Positions 1-9,226 of a stretch of 54,587 bases of DNA are shown here, piece by piece (position 1 is the stretch's first letter; the number at the start of each line of letters is the position of its first letter). The translations under genes were made by a program, and so were the position numbers. The stretch covers positions 1 to 54,587 of the forward strand of contig NZ_FNOU01000020.1 of NCBI RefSeq assembly GCF_900107125.1, written 5' to 3'. The notes under the pieces are model-generated. The model had not been told where the DNA came from. It saw only the letters and a program-made list of their open reading frames with translations, and searched no databases. Source of the DNA: Eubacterium barkeri. Its GTDB lineage: Bacteria; Bacillota; Clostridia; Eubacteriales; Eubacteriaceae.

Positions 1-2976
1 TCTGGCGTTGTCATTAATGCTGATACGAGTAAACCGATGGCTGATGTTGTTTATAATAGTGGCAAATCAACGAAATTTATCAATAAAACAGATGGGACTT
101 TCTCAGAAGTTCAATTGCCAGATAACAGTAAAGTTGAAGCCGATGAAATTGAAAGGGCACACATTCTAAAGGATAAAAGCATAAAGATTTTCTATAACGA
201 CAAGAAGACACAACAAAAGCTCGTTATACATATTTCTGCGACTGGTGAAATGACAAAAGCAAAGGCATACCCGCAGTCAATGACTTTGAATGGTCTTGCA
301 TACGGGGGGAAATATGAAAAATCGAAGTTGATTTTAGATACTACAACGTTCAAAATCAAGAGTTGCGATGTACGTGTGGGTATCATGTATCACAATTATT
401 TCATCAATAGACCTTACTATACCATCTTTGCTATAAAAAAAGGGACACCGCTGACACAAGTGAATGAGGTGAATAAGAAAGACAAACTGATGGAGGTGTT
501 GGGAACAGATAATGTTGCACTTGATGATTATAAGAAAATTGAAGAATACAATTTTGCAGAAGGAGATATGATTCAAATTCTTTGTCCGGAAGGTAAGTTC
601 CAACTTGGGGATAGTGAAGGTAAAGATCCGCTTGCTGAAGTTGTTGGAGGGGAAAAAGGGAATAATTCGATTTATGAACTGACAGCGAATGGATTTAAAG
701 AAATTTACAATGAAAAGCCGACGATTTCCGGGAATGAAACACCCTTGTACGGAAAATACAACCAAGCGACATGGGGAACCATAGCAGGACAGGAAGAAAT
801 TCTTCATCCCTATTACAACGGAATAGAATTTAAGGATGACCGCGATATGGCTGGGGAGTATGTTGGTGGAGGGTTCAAGATAACAAAGAAAGATGGAAAA
901 ACAACCTTTGGCGTAACCAACGGACCAGCAAGTAACACAACACCAGGTGTTTGGGAAGCAAAATATGATGTGACTGATGCCTGGGGACGTGTGGGCGATA
1001 CTAAAACCAGACAAATCGTTCAGCTGCCCAATATCGATGGAAAAATAAGTATTGAAGAAATGGTGCCTAAAATGAATGAAGGGAAAGTGGTTCCTGGATT
1101 CGTAGATTTTCCTGATGCAGTGGTAAATAGCGATCTCAAAACGGTTACACTCCCATCCCAAATTGTTATCAACGCTGACTTGAAGCTATCACCCATTTGT
1201 ATTAAATATGAAAATGAGACTACCACAGAATTTAAAAATAATGCTAATGGCGCTTTCGAGGTAGTTGCACTGCCAGATGGTGGAAAGATAGGTGCTGATC
1301 AGATTAGTGCAGTGACAATAAAGGCTGATAAGAGTGTTAGTATTGCAACGAAATATCGGAATGCCCAAAATAACGAAGTATCATTAACGATTTCGTCAGA
1401 AGGTGTAGTGAATTATCCCTTAGGGGTGAGTGTTGAATATGTACGGTTTAAAAATGGTGAAGGTTATATAGATATTCCCAGTACTTATGATGGGTCAGTT
1501 GATAAGTATATCCGCCCTGGAAAAGAAGCTGAATTGGAGTTGAAATATGTTAATCTGATTCCGACTGGCGTTGATATTACTGGACAATTTAAAGTTAATG
1601 ATTTGAAGATTGGAGATACCTGGTGTGATATAACCTCAGTATTGGTTCGTGGTCAGGATTACTCTGATCAGCTGCCAGAGAAGGGGAATGGTCAGACTAT
1701 CGCTGAAAGGACATTCACAGGGGTTATTCCTGGGGATAGTAACACATCGTGCAATATCAATTTAAAGGTAATTATCCCAGAGTCCGTATCATTGGACATC
1801 ACTCAGGCACTGGATCAGAAGCTGCCATTATTAACCTTTATTGCTTCTTTTGAGGGTGGAAATATTATTGGCAATACGCCATTGACACAGACAATGGCAG
1901 TTATTACTCACCCGATAGCAAAGGGAAAAAATTTGGTCTGGAATGATATGGATACAAGTTTGCCAGCAGGTTATGCGAAAGATAATTTAGGATTGGCTCG
2001 GTGCTATGATGATGTTAATTTTCATAGGCTTTCAGAATCGTCAACAGCGAGCGGTTTGAAATGTATAGAAGAAAAGTATCGAGTATATAATTTTGCAACA
2101 CAAAAATGGGCCGATTCAAGCCAGCATGATTTTGAGGCATTAAATAATGGTATGGCCGTATATGGCTATGAATTTACAGTAAAAGACAGTCGTCGAGAAA
2201 AACAGATTACCGAGGAAGAGGATGCGTTAAAAACGACCGCCTATGGAAAACTGTTTGTAGCAGAGTTTGTAACCCACAGCACGGATGAGAGTACCTTTAT
2301 TTTAACAAATGATATAACGCTTAACTTATCGGAAACACAAATCGCTTATTTGGGGGAACAAGGAGTAAAAAATGAGATTAAGAAACAGCTGGAGGTTAAA
2401 GGCATCATTGATAAAGGTGGTGAATCACTTGAACTCGCTGATGTAACTGTGGATTGCAGCACCTTAGATTACAGTAATCCAGTACCGAAAACGTACATGT
2501 GTTCACTTAGCCTAGGGTCAGGAGACGGCGAGGCAGACCAAAGCTTTCTTTTAAGAGTTCAAAAAAATTCATGGAGTTATAATACCAAAGATCGAACCGA
2601 AGAAAATGGGGCGTCTGGCTTTATCGTCATCCCTAAATCCATTGAGTTAAAAAGAAGTGAACCAGGGATGCTGGCGGCAACAGATGAAATTTTCTTTGCA
2701 AATTATCAAAATGCTACGGATGTTGTCTATAATTTGTCTGTTGATAAGACCTTTAATCTTGTAAAGGAATCGGATGTGACAAATCAGGTAGAGGTAAATA
2801 CTTCAGCTGATGGGTCGACGGAACAAACGGATAATAAACTCAGCATTGGTGAAATAAGAAATACGAATGGGCAAGGAAATGGCAAAATAATTAATTTCTC
2901 GGCATCCAGTACCCAGGCAGATTACTCCAAGGGTAGATGGACCGGAAATGTTACGTTTTATTTGGATAGAAATTAA
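1..2976 (+). CDS. Large repeat-containing surface/secreted protein, 5' end missing
   Basis: The reading frame is open from base 1, so the gene begins left of the window. The first internal ATG is at 37, but residues before it already belong to a repeat unit. A module starting VVINAD near base 10 recurs as IVINAD near base 1160: each copy has a beta-rich stretch, then a LPD.GKI/SKV.AD motif and a KADKSVSI/LKDKSIKI strand. Short 'IPxSIxL' strands (IIPESVSL, VIPKSIEL) suggest stacked beta-sandwich domains. No LPXTG motif or C-terminal membrane anchor is visible; it ends GNVTFYLDRN. Two membrane-anchored proteins follow, the first after 15 bases, so the set probably forms one cell-surface assembly. 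The family is not recognised; adhesin or S-layer-associated protein is inference from composition and context. Confidence 0.75.
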   Translation, partial: SGVVINADTSKPMADVVYNSGKSTKFINKTDGTFSEVQLPDNSKVEADEIERAHILKDKSIKIFYNDKKTQQKLVIHISATGEMTKAKAYPQSMTLNGLAYGGKYEKSKLILDTTTFKIKSCDVRVGIMYHNYFINRPYYTIFAIKKGTPLTQVNEVNKKDKLMEVLGTDNVALDDYKKIEEYNFAEGDMIQILCPEGKFQLGDSEGKDPLAEVVGGEKGNNSIYELTANGFKEIYNEKPTISGNETPLYGKYNQATWGTIAGQEEILHPYYNGIEFKDDRDMAGEYVGGGFKITKKDGKTTFGVTNGPASNTTPGVWEAKYDVTDAWGRVGDTKTRQIVQLPNIDGKISIEEMVPKMNEGKVVPGFVDFPDAVVNSDLKTVTLPSQIVINADLKLSPICIKYENETTTEFKNNANGAFEVVALPDGGKIGADQISAVTIKADKSVSIATKYRNAQNNEVSLTISSEGVVNYPLGVSVEYVRFKNGEGYIDIPSTYDGSVDKYIRPGKEAELELKYVNLIPTGVDITGQFKVNDLKIGDTWCDITSVLVRGQDYSDQLPEKGNGQTIAERTFTGVIPGDSNTSCNINLKVIIPESVSLDITQALDQKLPLLTFIASFEGGNIIGNTPLTQTMAVITHPIAKGKNLVWNDMDTSLPAGYAKDNLGLARCYDDVNFHRLSESSTASGLKCIEEKYRVYNFATQKWADSSQHDFEALNNGMAVYGYEFTVKDSRREKQITEEEDALKTTAYGKLFVAEFVTHSTDESTFILTNDITLNLSETQIAYLGEQGVKNEIKKQLEVKGIIDKGGESLELADVTVDCSTLDYSNPVPKTYMCSLSLGSGDGEADQSFLLRVQKNSWSYNTKDRTEENGASGFIVIPKSIELKRSEPGMLAATDEIFFANYQNATDVVYNLSVDKTFNLVKESDVTNQVEVNTSADGSTEQTDNKLSIGEIRNTNGQGNGKIINFSASSTQADYSKGRWTGNVTFYLDRN

Positions 2977-2991
2977 AAAGGAGGAAAACGG

Positions 2992-3525
2992 GTGAAGATA
3001 AGGTGGGTAATTGTTTTGGGGATCCTTGTGTTAACCGGCTTAAGCTTTATATGTATCGCTTCGCTGGCCATCATCATGGGGCATGCCCAAAGTGAAATAG
3101 GCATACCGGTTTCTTATGTAAAAGAGGAAAGTGATGCGTATGCCCTATCGGTAGAAGTCCGTGGCGACGGTGAGATTTGTTGCAAGGATGGTTCTGAGGA
3201 TGATATCCTGCGGCGTTCACAGAAGGTGTACTTGTTGAAAGTGGATGAAGAAGCGTCTTTTAAATTATATCCGGATAAGGGGGATGGCATAAAATCCATT
3301 ACCCTGGATGATAAAGACATTACCAATAGCATTGCAAATGATCGGGTTATTATTAAGGGGCAAGAAAAGCCACAGCACTTATTGATTGTGTTTAATAGTA
3401 ATCAATCAAGTGTTCGAACCGGTATCACAGGATTTCTCGGTCAAAGGGAATCAACAGTTATACTGGCATTTTTAGCAATCTCGACGGTTGTATTTCTAGG
3501 CAAAAGAAAAATATTCAAGAAGTAA
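2992..3525 (+). CDS. Membrane protein with two terminal TM segments
   Basis: 177 residues with a GTG start at 2992, placed by AAAGGAGGAAAA just upstream. An N-terminal hydrophobic segment (about residues 5-29) is followed by a roughly 115-residue polar, beta-rich extracellular region containing a CC pair near residue 63. A second hydrophobic segment (about 153-170) ends in a basic tail, KRKIFKK. This layout, a signal segment plus a C-terminal anchor with positive stop-transfer residues, fits a surface-exposed type I membrane protein. It lies 15 bases after the giant surface protein and 20 bases before the next membrane protein, so the three are probably co-transcribed. I do not recognise the family. 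Confidence 0.7.
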   Translation: MKIRWVIVLGILVLTGLSFICIASLAIIMGHAQSEIGIPVSYVKEESDAYALSVEVRGDGEICCKDGSEDDILRRSQKVYLLKVDEEASFKLYPDKGDGIKSITLDDKDITNSIANDRVIIKGQEKPQHLLIVFNSNQSSVRTGITGFLGQRESTVILAFLAISTVVFLGKRKIFKK

Positions 3526-3545
3526 AAAATAGGGGAGTGTAGTTC

Positions 3546-4025
3546 ATGTTAAATGAAAAGAAGAAGTTTATTATTGTGGCGGTTGCCTTATTACTTATAA
3601 TGCTCGCGTGTGGAGTATGGTTTGCTCTCCAAAACCGCAGTATCGATATTGATCCGAATGCGGGGAATTATGAGTCTTCATTAAAACGGCCGGAGAACAT
3701 CGGCCAGTCAAAAATACTGATTCCTGGCTATGGTGAATGGACGATGAAAAAAGGGAGCGATACCATTGAAAGTGTATTGTTCAATCCGGAAGGGAATCCC
3801 TGTTTCTTTAAATTTGAAATTATAGAAAGAGATAATGGTGATGTCCTATATCAAAGCCGATTGGTACCCCCGGGACAGGGAATATCTCCCATTAAGCTAT
3901 CAAAGACATTCAATGAGGTGGGGACCTATAATGTAGTGCTGAAATTCCAATCTGTCGATTTAGAGGATCAGAAGACAAATTATAATGGATCAGATGTTGA
4001 AGTAAAATTGAATGTAGTTGAATGA
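3546..4025 (+). CDS. N-terminally anchored extracytoplasmic protein
   Basis: 159 residues. The ATG at 3546 follows AGGGGAGTG. Residues 7-27 form one hydrophobic helix (signal anchor), and the rest is a soluble extracytoplasmic domain of about 130 residues with alternating strands. Its GYGEWTMKKG start and GTYNVVLKF near the end suggest an immunoglobulin-like beta sandwich. There is no lipobox. It closes the three-gene surface cluster and is followed by about 210 AT-rich non-coding bases before the next secreted protein. Function unknown; a partner of the large upstream protein is the simplest inference. Confidence 0.7.
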   Translation: MLNEKKKFIIVAVALLLIMLACGVWFALQNRSIDIDPNAGNYESSLKRPENIGQSKILIPGYGEWTMKKGSDTIESVLFNPEGNPCFFKFEIIERDNGDVLYQSRLVPPGQGISPIKLSKTFNEVGTYNVVLKFQSVDLEDQKTNYNGSDVEVKLNVVE

Positions 4026-4236
4026 AGCCACATGAATTAATTTTTCAATTTCAATAATATTTAAAAGCACATCTGTGTCATTAAATATACTTATAATAAG
4101 AAACGGGAGGTGAATATATGATCGAGGCATAAAAGTGTTTCTTAAAATGGTATAGATTAAATAGAAATTGGTATTTAGAAAACGAATGTGAGATTTCATA
4201 CACAGAGAAAACAAAAAACAATTTGGAGGAATAAAT

Positions 4237-4782
4237 ATGTTATTAGCAAAAAAAATGGTCGGAACTATAGCGTTGGCAACAATTTTAGCATCTGGTGCAT
4301 TATCAATGATGGCACCTGTTCACGCGGCAGAAAATCAAACACCGGTTGTCTACGAGAATCGGGCGGTTATTGATGTCAATGGAAATGGCAGATATGGTAC
4401 CATTATCCCCACGGCCATTACGTTTACCGATGCCTCGAAAACAGCCGCAGCAGATATTGAGATTGTCGGAGTTGGTGGGTTCTCACTGGATGACTTTGCC
4501 AAGTTGAAGGTTACTACAAAGGTTAAGTCTGCGGGTGGATTCCAGATGTCTGGGCCGGTTGGAAGTAGTGGGGCGAAGTACGAAGTAAATATGACGGGTA
4601 ATGATGCTGCCTTTACTGCAGGAACAGACGAAAAGGAGGTTACGGCTCCACTAGGAATCGGTGCCGGCCAGGAAAAGAAGGTGTCTGGTACAGCGACGTA
4701 TACGGGAAACGCCAGTACCAAGGGGCAGTATAAAGATACGCTGACCTATACATTTACTCAAGTTGACGCGGATTTAAAATAG
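4237..4782 (+). CDS. Small secreted beta-sandwich protein
   Basis: 181 residues; the ATG follows TTTGGAGGAATAAAT. The Sec signal peptide is clear: basic LLAKK, a hydrophobic core, and a likely cleavage after APVHA at about residue 30. The mature part of about 150 residues is rich in Gly, Ala and Thr. It has an 'IIPTAITFTD' strand and ends YKDTLTYTFTQVDADLK, resembling the 'VIPKSIEL ... GNVTFYL' C-terminal domain of the large protein at the left edge. I read it as a single-domain secreted version of that domain, possibly a shell subunit or WxL-like surface protein, although no WxL motif is present. A strong terminator follows, so it ends the cluster. Confidence 0.7.
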   Translation: MLLAKKMVGTIALATILASGALSMMAPVHAAENQTPVVYENRAVIDVNGNGRYGTIIPTAITFTDASKTAAADIEIVGVGGFSLDDFAKLKVTTKVKSAGGFQMSGPVGSSGAKYEVNMTGNDAAFTAGTDEKEVTAPLGIGAGQEKKVSGTATYTGNASTKGQYKDTLTYTFTQVDADLK

Positions 4783-4812
4783 GTTTTCTTTTCTTCCTAA
4801 ATTAAGTTTATA

Positions 4813-4854
4813 AATGGAAACCCTCGTGCAAATCGTACGAGGGTTTTCCATTTT
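4813..4854 (+). terminator. Rho-independent terminator after the secreted protein
   Basis: A TGGAAA-CCCTCGT arm pairs with ACGAGGG-TTTTCCA across a 9-base loop, followed by TTTTG. It lies 30 bases after the stop at 4782. Confidence 0.8.
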
Positions 4855-4905
4855 GTACGCAGTAAGGCAAGAGGCAATCATTTTAAGCTCTAAGACAGTC
4901 AATAA

Positions 4906-5499
4906 AAAGTTGTTGAGGGTTTTCATTACACTAAAAATAGAACTAGGTATGCTTTCCGTTTATGGGGATTTGGAATCTTTGTTACGATTGGAAATATCTT
5001 TTTTTCTAAAATTACGGGAACCTCGCTGATTGGCCATACAATTATCCTGACGCTGGCTTTGGGATTTTCCATTATTTGGTGTATTGATACAGGCCGCCAT
5101 AATAATGGACTAAGGCAATGTATGTTTTATGCGCTATCGATGATATTATTGCTCGTTGGTTTATTGGGAGGAATAGCTTTACCAATTTTTAAAGGAGCAA
5201 TACAAATGCTGCCAATGATGCTAATATTTTATTTTCTAAGAGCACATCGTGGGTGGATGTATTGTATAATCATTACCTTTTCTTTGCTGATGGCAACACT
5301 GTACTTTTCGCAGGATCTTTCCCAGATAGACATGCTTTTTATTGTAAATAGTGATTGGATGCAGTTTTGGGTCATTCCTTTTATTGCACTGTACAATGGA
5401 AAATCGGGTCCGAAGAATGCATTTTCTAAATGGTTTTTCTACTTGGCATATCCATTGCATCTTTGGGTGTTTGCGTTAATTCATTTGGGAATAGCATAA
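4906..5499 (+). pseudogene. TraX-family membrane protein fragment lacking its N-terminus
   Basis: The frame is open from 4906, just after in-frame stops at 4891 and 4903. It reads VVEGF, HYTKNR and YAFRLW and ends YNGKSGPK, FFYLAYPLHLWVF. These match the conserved core and C-terminus of TraX-family integral membrane proteins (FhTKnrkkYAlRL ... yPlHLw), first named from F-pilin acetylation and widespread in Firmicutes. The family's N-terminal 30-40 residues, including the R-I-AFPlFaF segment, are missing. The only starts are internal TTG codons such as 5059, with no convincing ribosome site. About six hydrophobic segments remain. It is probably a decayed gene. Recognition as TraX is fairly sure; translation of a short product cannot be excluded. 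Confidence 0.6.
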
Positions 5500-5515
5500 T
5501 TTAAGGATAACTTAA

Positions 5516-5544
5516 TTGACAAAGAAGAAGGAAGTGAATATACT
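5516..5544 (+). promoter_or_regulatory. Sigma-A promoter of the LytTR signalling operon
   Basis: TTGACA, a 17-base spacer and TATACT, 40 bases before the ATG at 5584. The ribosome site AAAGGAGG precedes that start. Confidence 0.7.
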
Positions 5545-5583
5545 AAAATTAAGGAATGCGTAAGAAAAGGAGGTATCTAAAAG

Positions 5584-6303
5584 ATGCGGATTGCTATTTG
5601 TGAAGATAGTCAGACCACATTGCAGTATTATGAGTATTTAATCAACCAGCTCGCACAAAAACATGGGGTTCCCGCAGAAGTAATGCCCTTTCATAATGGA
5701 AATGATTTATTGTTTTATTTGGATTTAGATGATAATCCAATTGATCTCATCTATTTGGATATTGAAATGCCGAAAAAGAATGGGGTGGAAGTGGCCAATG
5801 AATTGCGGGAGACTGTCGGGTATAAAGGGGAAATCATTTTTCTAACAGGGCATCCCGAAGCAGCGCTGGATGGATATGGCGTACAAGCGTACCAGTACCT
5901 GTTAAAAGACCAAACGAATCGAAAACGGTTTGAAGCCGTTTTTTTAGAAGTCGTCGAGAAAATCAGCCGAAGAAAAAAACGCTATTTACTTTTGAAGGGG
6001 AATGGCGAATTTCGAAATATTGATGTGGATAGCATTTATTATTTTGAAATCAGGCAAAAAAAGGTGACAATTTATTATGGGGATGATGAGACCTTCGGTT
6101 TTTATATGTCCCTGGCAGAATTGCAAGAACAGTTGGAACCTTACGCGTGCTATCGGGTTCATCGGTCTTTTATCGTCAAAATATCAAACATAGTACGTAA
6201 GGATGGGAACCTACTTTTTTTAAAAAATGGTGCATCCGTTCCCATTGGGAGGACTTATACGCAAGAGGTGAAGGCTTATATGCAGAAATTAGGCATGAAT
6301 TAA
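5584..6303 (+). CDS. LytTR-family response regulator
   Basis: 239 residues. Residues 1-120 form a receiver domain: acidic pocket E7-D8, phospho-acceptor D59 in the YLDIEMP motif, a T near residue 91 and K109 in LLKD. Residues about 140-235 form a LytTR DNA-binding domain (IYYFEI, YRVHRSFIVK, LFLKNG, PIGRTY). The family binds direct repeats upstream of target promoters and commonly controls bacteriocins, surface proteins or autolysins. The next gene, a hybrid kinase, starts two bases after the stop, so kinase and regulator form an operon. The adjacent surface-protein cluster is a plausible but untested target. Confidence 0.9.
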   Translation: MRIAICEDSQTTLQYYEYLINQLAQKHGVPAEVMPFHNGNDLLFYLDLDDNPIDLIYLDIEMPKKNGVEVANELRETVGYKGEIIFLTGHPEAALDGYGVQAYQYLLKDQTNRKRFEAVFLEVVEKISRRKKRYLLLKGNGEFRNIDVDSIYYFEIRQKKVTIYYGDDETFGFYMSLAELQEQLEPYACYRVHRSFIVKISNIVRKDGNLLFLKNGASVPIGRTYTQEVKAYMQKLGMN

Positions 6304-6304
6304 T

Positions 6305-9226
6305 ATGAGGATTGAAGAAATTAACAAGAACCTGACGGAGAGCATTCTTTTCCGTTCTGGAATCTGTGGTATTATCGTCTATTTTGATGATGGGCGAATC
6401 ATTACGCTCAATGAAAAAGCTAAAAAGATATTAGGTTATGATCAGGAAGGGACCATACCGGATAATCTTTTTAAAATTATTCATCAGGATGATTTATTAC
6501 GGATGTCTGGTTACTTTCAAGGCGGTGATTCCATCCTGCATGATTTAGAGCATCGTTATTATCGCCGGGATGGCAGTATCGGCTGGTGTTTGGCTTCCAG
6601 CGAGGTGATCGGACAAGTTGACGGCGCGCGGATTATGGAGGGGGTTTTTACTGATATTACAAAAAAGCAGCAGGGAATCGAGTCTCTGGAAAATGAAAAC
6701 TCGTTATTACATGAACTCTGCGACTTTACTGTGTACAATAAAAATGATGCATTGGGCGTAATTGACACTCAGACCGGTTATTACCAATTTTTTCCATGCA
6801 ATCCCCATGCCTGGGGGAAAAAACGCTATGAGGGTGATTACCAGGATGCTTTGGAACGGTTTTTGCTCAAGCGGGAGAAAGATGGGGATGCGAATCAAAA
6901 TCTCAGGTTACTGAGCTTGGATGAAATCGTACCGCGGATTCAGGAAGAAAAACAGGTGCGAATCAAAATCAATCTAAAAGAGCGTCGTGGGAAACGCTGG
7001 AAGTTGATTGAATATTTTTTCTTTAAAAAGGATCAGAGCCGCATCGTTTATATCGTTCAGGATATCCACGAAGAGGAAATGGATCGTGCGAAACTAAAGG
7101 CAGCCATTAAGGACGCCAAAGAGGCCAATGCGGCAAAGAGTGAATTCTTAGCCAACCTTTCCCATGAAATACGGACGCCAATGAATACCATCGTCGGTTT
7201 ATCGGAGGTAATCCTAAGACAGGATGTCCCAGAGACGATAAAAGATGATTTAGTATGTATTCAGAACGCAGGGAAAGGCTTGCTTGAGATTATTAATGAT
7301 GTCCTGGATTTATCTAAAATTAAATCCGGAAAATTTAAATTAGAGAATCATCCCTATCAGCTCGAAATGATTTTGACAAATGTATTAAACATGATTTCCA
7401 TCCAGCTGGTAGATAAAGATGTGTCACTTTTAATGGAAATATCACCAGAAATTCCAGTAACGATGGTTGGGGATGCCCTAAGGATTAAACAGATTCTCTT
7501 AAATATCCTGGGAAATGCCGTTAAATTTACCGAGCACGGAAACATTCGTTTACGAATTGGCATCAAAAAACGCAAAAGGAATCGGGTCCAGCTTGAGATT
7601 ATGATTTCAGATACTGGCATTGGCATTAAAGCCTTTGATATGAAACGATTATTTGAAAAATTTTATCAAGCAGACAGCAAGAAGGATAACGGAAAAACAG
7701 GGACTGGCCTTGGTCTGACCATCTCAAAAAGTCTGGCTCAATTGATGGACGGTGATATAAGCATCGATTCGATTTATGGTGAGGGGACTACCTTTACAGT
7801 GACTCTCTGGCAGCAATGTGATAGTCATTGGCCGATGCTGGATGTCAATGCTTATGAGGCGGAGCGATGTTTGGTCCTACTGGAGGAGGCATCCACTGCA
7901 GAGATGGTTTGCCGGAATTTGGAGCAAATGTCTATTTCAGCGGTTCCCCTTGATTTAAGGGCATTATCTGCCAGCCATAGTTTGAGCTTACCCTTTACAT
8001 ATGTGATTACTGATAATGCCGCCTACACGGCTAATCTTAATTTTTTTAGTGTTTTTCAGCCAGAGCAAATTATCTTGCTCCAGGATTACACCCACCGAAG
8101 CGAGGTACCCATTCCTGGGATGATTAAAATGTCCACCCATCTGTTTCCCCTGCAAATGATGCATTTCTTGAAGGGGGAAGAGATTGTAGTGAGTTATCGT
8201 CAAAAAACCTTGGAAGTCAATCGAATGGCGGATCTTTCTGGCTTCAATGTACTCATCGTTGATGATACCGCAACCAATCGGATGGTGGCGAAGGAATTGA
8301 TGCGGCCTTATCATCTTTCAGTAGCATTGGCTTCAAGTGGAGCAGAGGCTGTGGAACGGGTGAAAGCCGAGCATTTTGACTTAGTGTTTTTAGATTATCG
8401 GATGCCTAAGATGGATGGGGTCGAGACACTCCGAGCCATTCGACAGATTGAAGGCTGTTCGGTGACACCTGTCGTAGCCTTGACGGCCAATGGTGGACCA
8501 GGTGTGAAAGCTGGTTTCTTACGCAAGGGATTTCAGGACTATTTGCCGAAGCCCATTGATGTCTATGATTTGGATCGAATTATGAACGTTTATTTAGGGA
8601 CCGAAAAACATCATTTTAAGGGAAAGAGTTCATTGGGGAACAGTAATCTAAAGAATGAGGCGTTTCAGCCAGAGGTTTTTGTTCAAAAATCAGGGATCGA
8701 AGAGGATGTTTATCATACCTTACTCCATACCTTTAGCCAGGAGCTAAAGGATGGTTTGATTGCTTTGAAGGGTGATCTCGATAGACAAGACCTGCATGAA
8801 TTCACCATTGGCATCCATGGTCTGAAATCGGCAGCGAAGGCAGTTGGGGCTAATGAGCTTTCACTCATTGCGAAAGCTTTGGAGGATTTGGGCAATCAAG
8901 ATGATTTTGAAACCATTAAAAGGCGTTTCCCAGTTTTTAAAGAAAAAGCAGAAGAAACCATAGAAATCATTGCGTATTACGCCCAGGAAAATGTCCAGAA
9001 CAAACGGACGAAAAAGCATTTGGACCATCGACTGTTGGCAGAAATTCGCCAGTGTAGTGAAGAATTAGAGTACACGAAAATCAAGGGAATACTGGATGAA
9101 TTGGATCAATATCAATATGCAGAGCGGCAGCAATGTTTATTAAATGATCTCATTGCGTGTTATGAATCTTTTGAATTTGAGGCATTGGACGCGCTAATCA
9201 AACAATGGAAGGAGGATGATATATGA
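6305..9226 (+). CDS. Soluble PAS hybrid histidine kinase with REC and HPt domains
   Basis: 973 residues with no membrane segment. Domain order: PAS (about 15-120, with LGYDQEG and a PAC-like R.DG stretch), a second less clear sensor segment (about 130-255), HisKA with the H-box NLSHEIRTPMN (His near 287), HATPase with N-box NAVKFTEHG, DTGIGI and GTGLGLTIS. A pseudo-receiver-like stretch follows, then a true receiver with D in FLDYRMPKMDG (near 697). After that comes an HPt domain with GIHGLKSAAKAVGA (His near 838) and a helical tail. It carries an entire phosphorelay in one chain. It starts two bases after the LytTR gene and overlaps the HD-GYP gene by four bases (ATGA), so all three are coupled. 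The signal is unknown. Confidence 0.9.
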   Translation: MRIEEINKNLTESILFRSGICGIIVYFDDGRIITLNEKAKKILGYDQEGTIPDNLFKIIHQDDLLRMSGYFQGGDSILHDLEHRYYRRDGSIGWCLASSEVIGQVDGARIMEGVFTDITKKQQGIESLENENSLLHELCDFTVYNKNDALGVIDTQTGYYQFFPCNPHAWGKKRYEGDYQDALERFLLKREKDGDANQNLRLLSLDEIVPRIQEEKQVRIKINLKERRGKRWKLIEYFFFKKDQSRIVYIVQDIHEEEMDRAKLKAAIKDAKEANAAKSEFLANLSHEIRTPMNTIVGLSEVILRQDVPETIKDDLVCIQNAGKGLLEIINDVLDLSKIKSGKFKLENHPYQLEMILTNVLNMISIQLVDKDVSLLMEISPEIPVTMVGDALRIKQILLNILGNAVKFTEHGNIRLRIGIKKRKRNRVQLEIMISDTGIGIKAFDMKRLFEKFYQADSKKDNGKTGTGLGLTISKSLAQLMDGDISIDSIYGEGTTFTVTLWQQCDSHWPMLDVNAYEAERCLVLLEEASTAEMVCRNLEQMSISAVPLDLRALSASHSLSLPFTYVITDNAAYTANLNFFSVFQPEQIILLQDYTHRSEVPIPGMIKMSTHLFPLQMMHFLKGEEIVVSYRQKTLEVNRMADLSGFNVLIVDDTATNRMVAKELMRPYHLSVALASSGAEAVERVKAEHFDLVFLDYRMPKMDGVETLRAIRQIEGCSVTPVVALTANGGPGVKAGFLRKGFQDYLPKPIDVYDLDRIMNVYLGTEKHHFKGKSSLGNSNLKNEAFQPEVFVQKSGIEEDVYHTLLHTFSQELKDGLIALKGDLDRQDLHEFTIGIHGLKSAAKAVGANELSLIAKALEDLGNQDDFETIKRRFPVFKEKAEETIEIIAYYAQENVQNKRTKKHLDHRLLAEIRQCSEELEYTKIKGILDELDQYQYAERQQCLLNDLIACYESFEFEALDALIKQWKEDDI

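Noticed and set aside
334..1161. 275-codon minus-strand frame opposite the large surface protein
   Set aside because: Cys/Phe/Ile-rich translation typical of antisense; no start site and the plus-strand repeats explain the DNA.
4118..4132. Four-codon ORF (MIEA) after a good GGGAGG site
   Set aside because: A leader peptide is conceivable, but nothing about the sequence suggests attenuation and no terminator is nearby.
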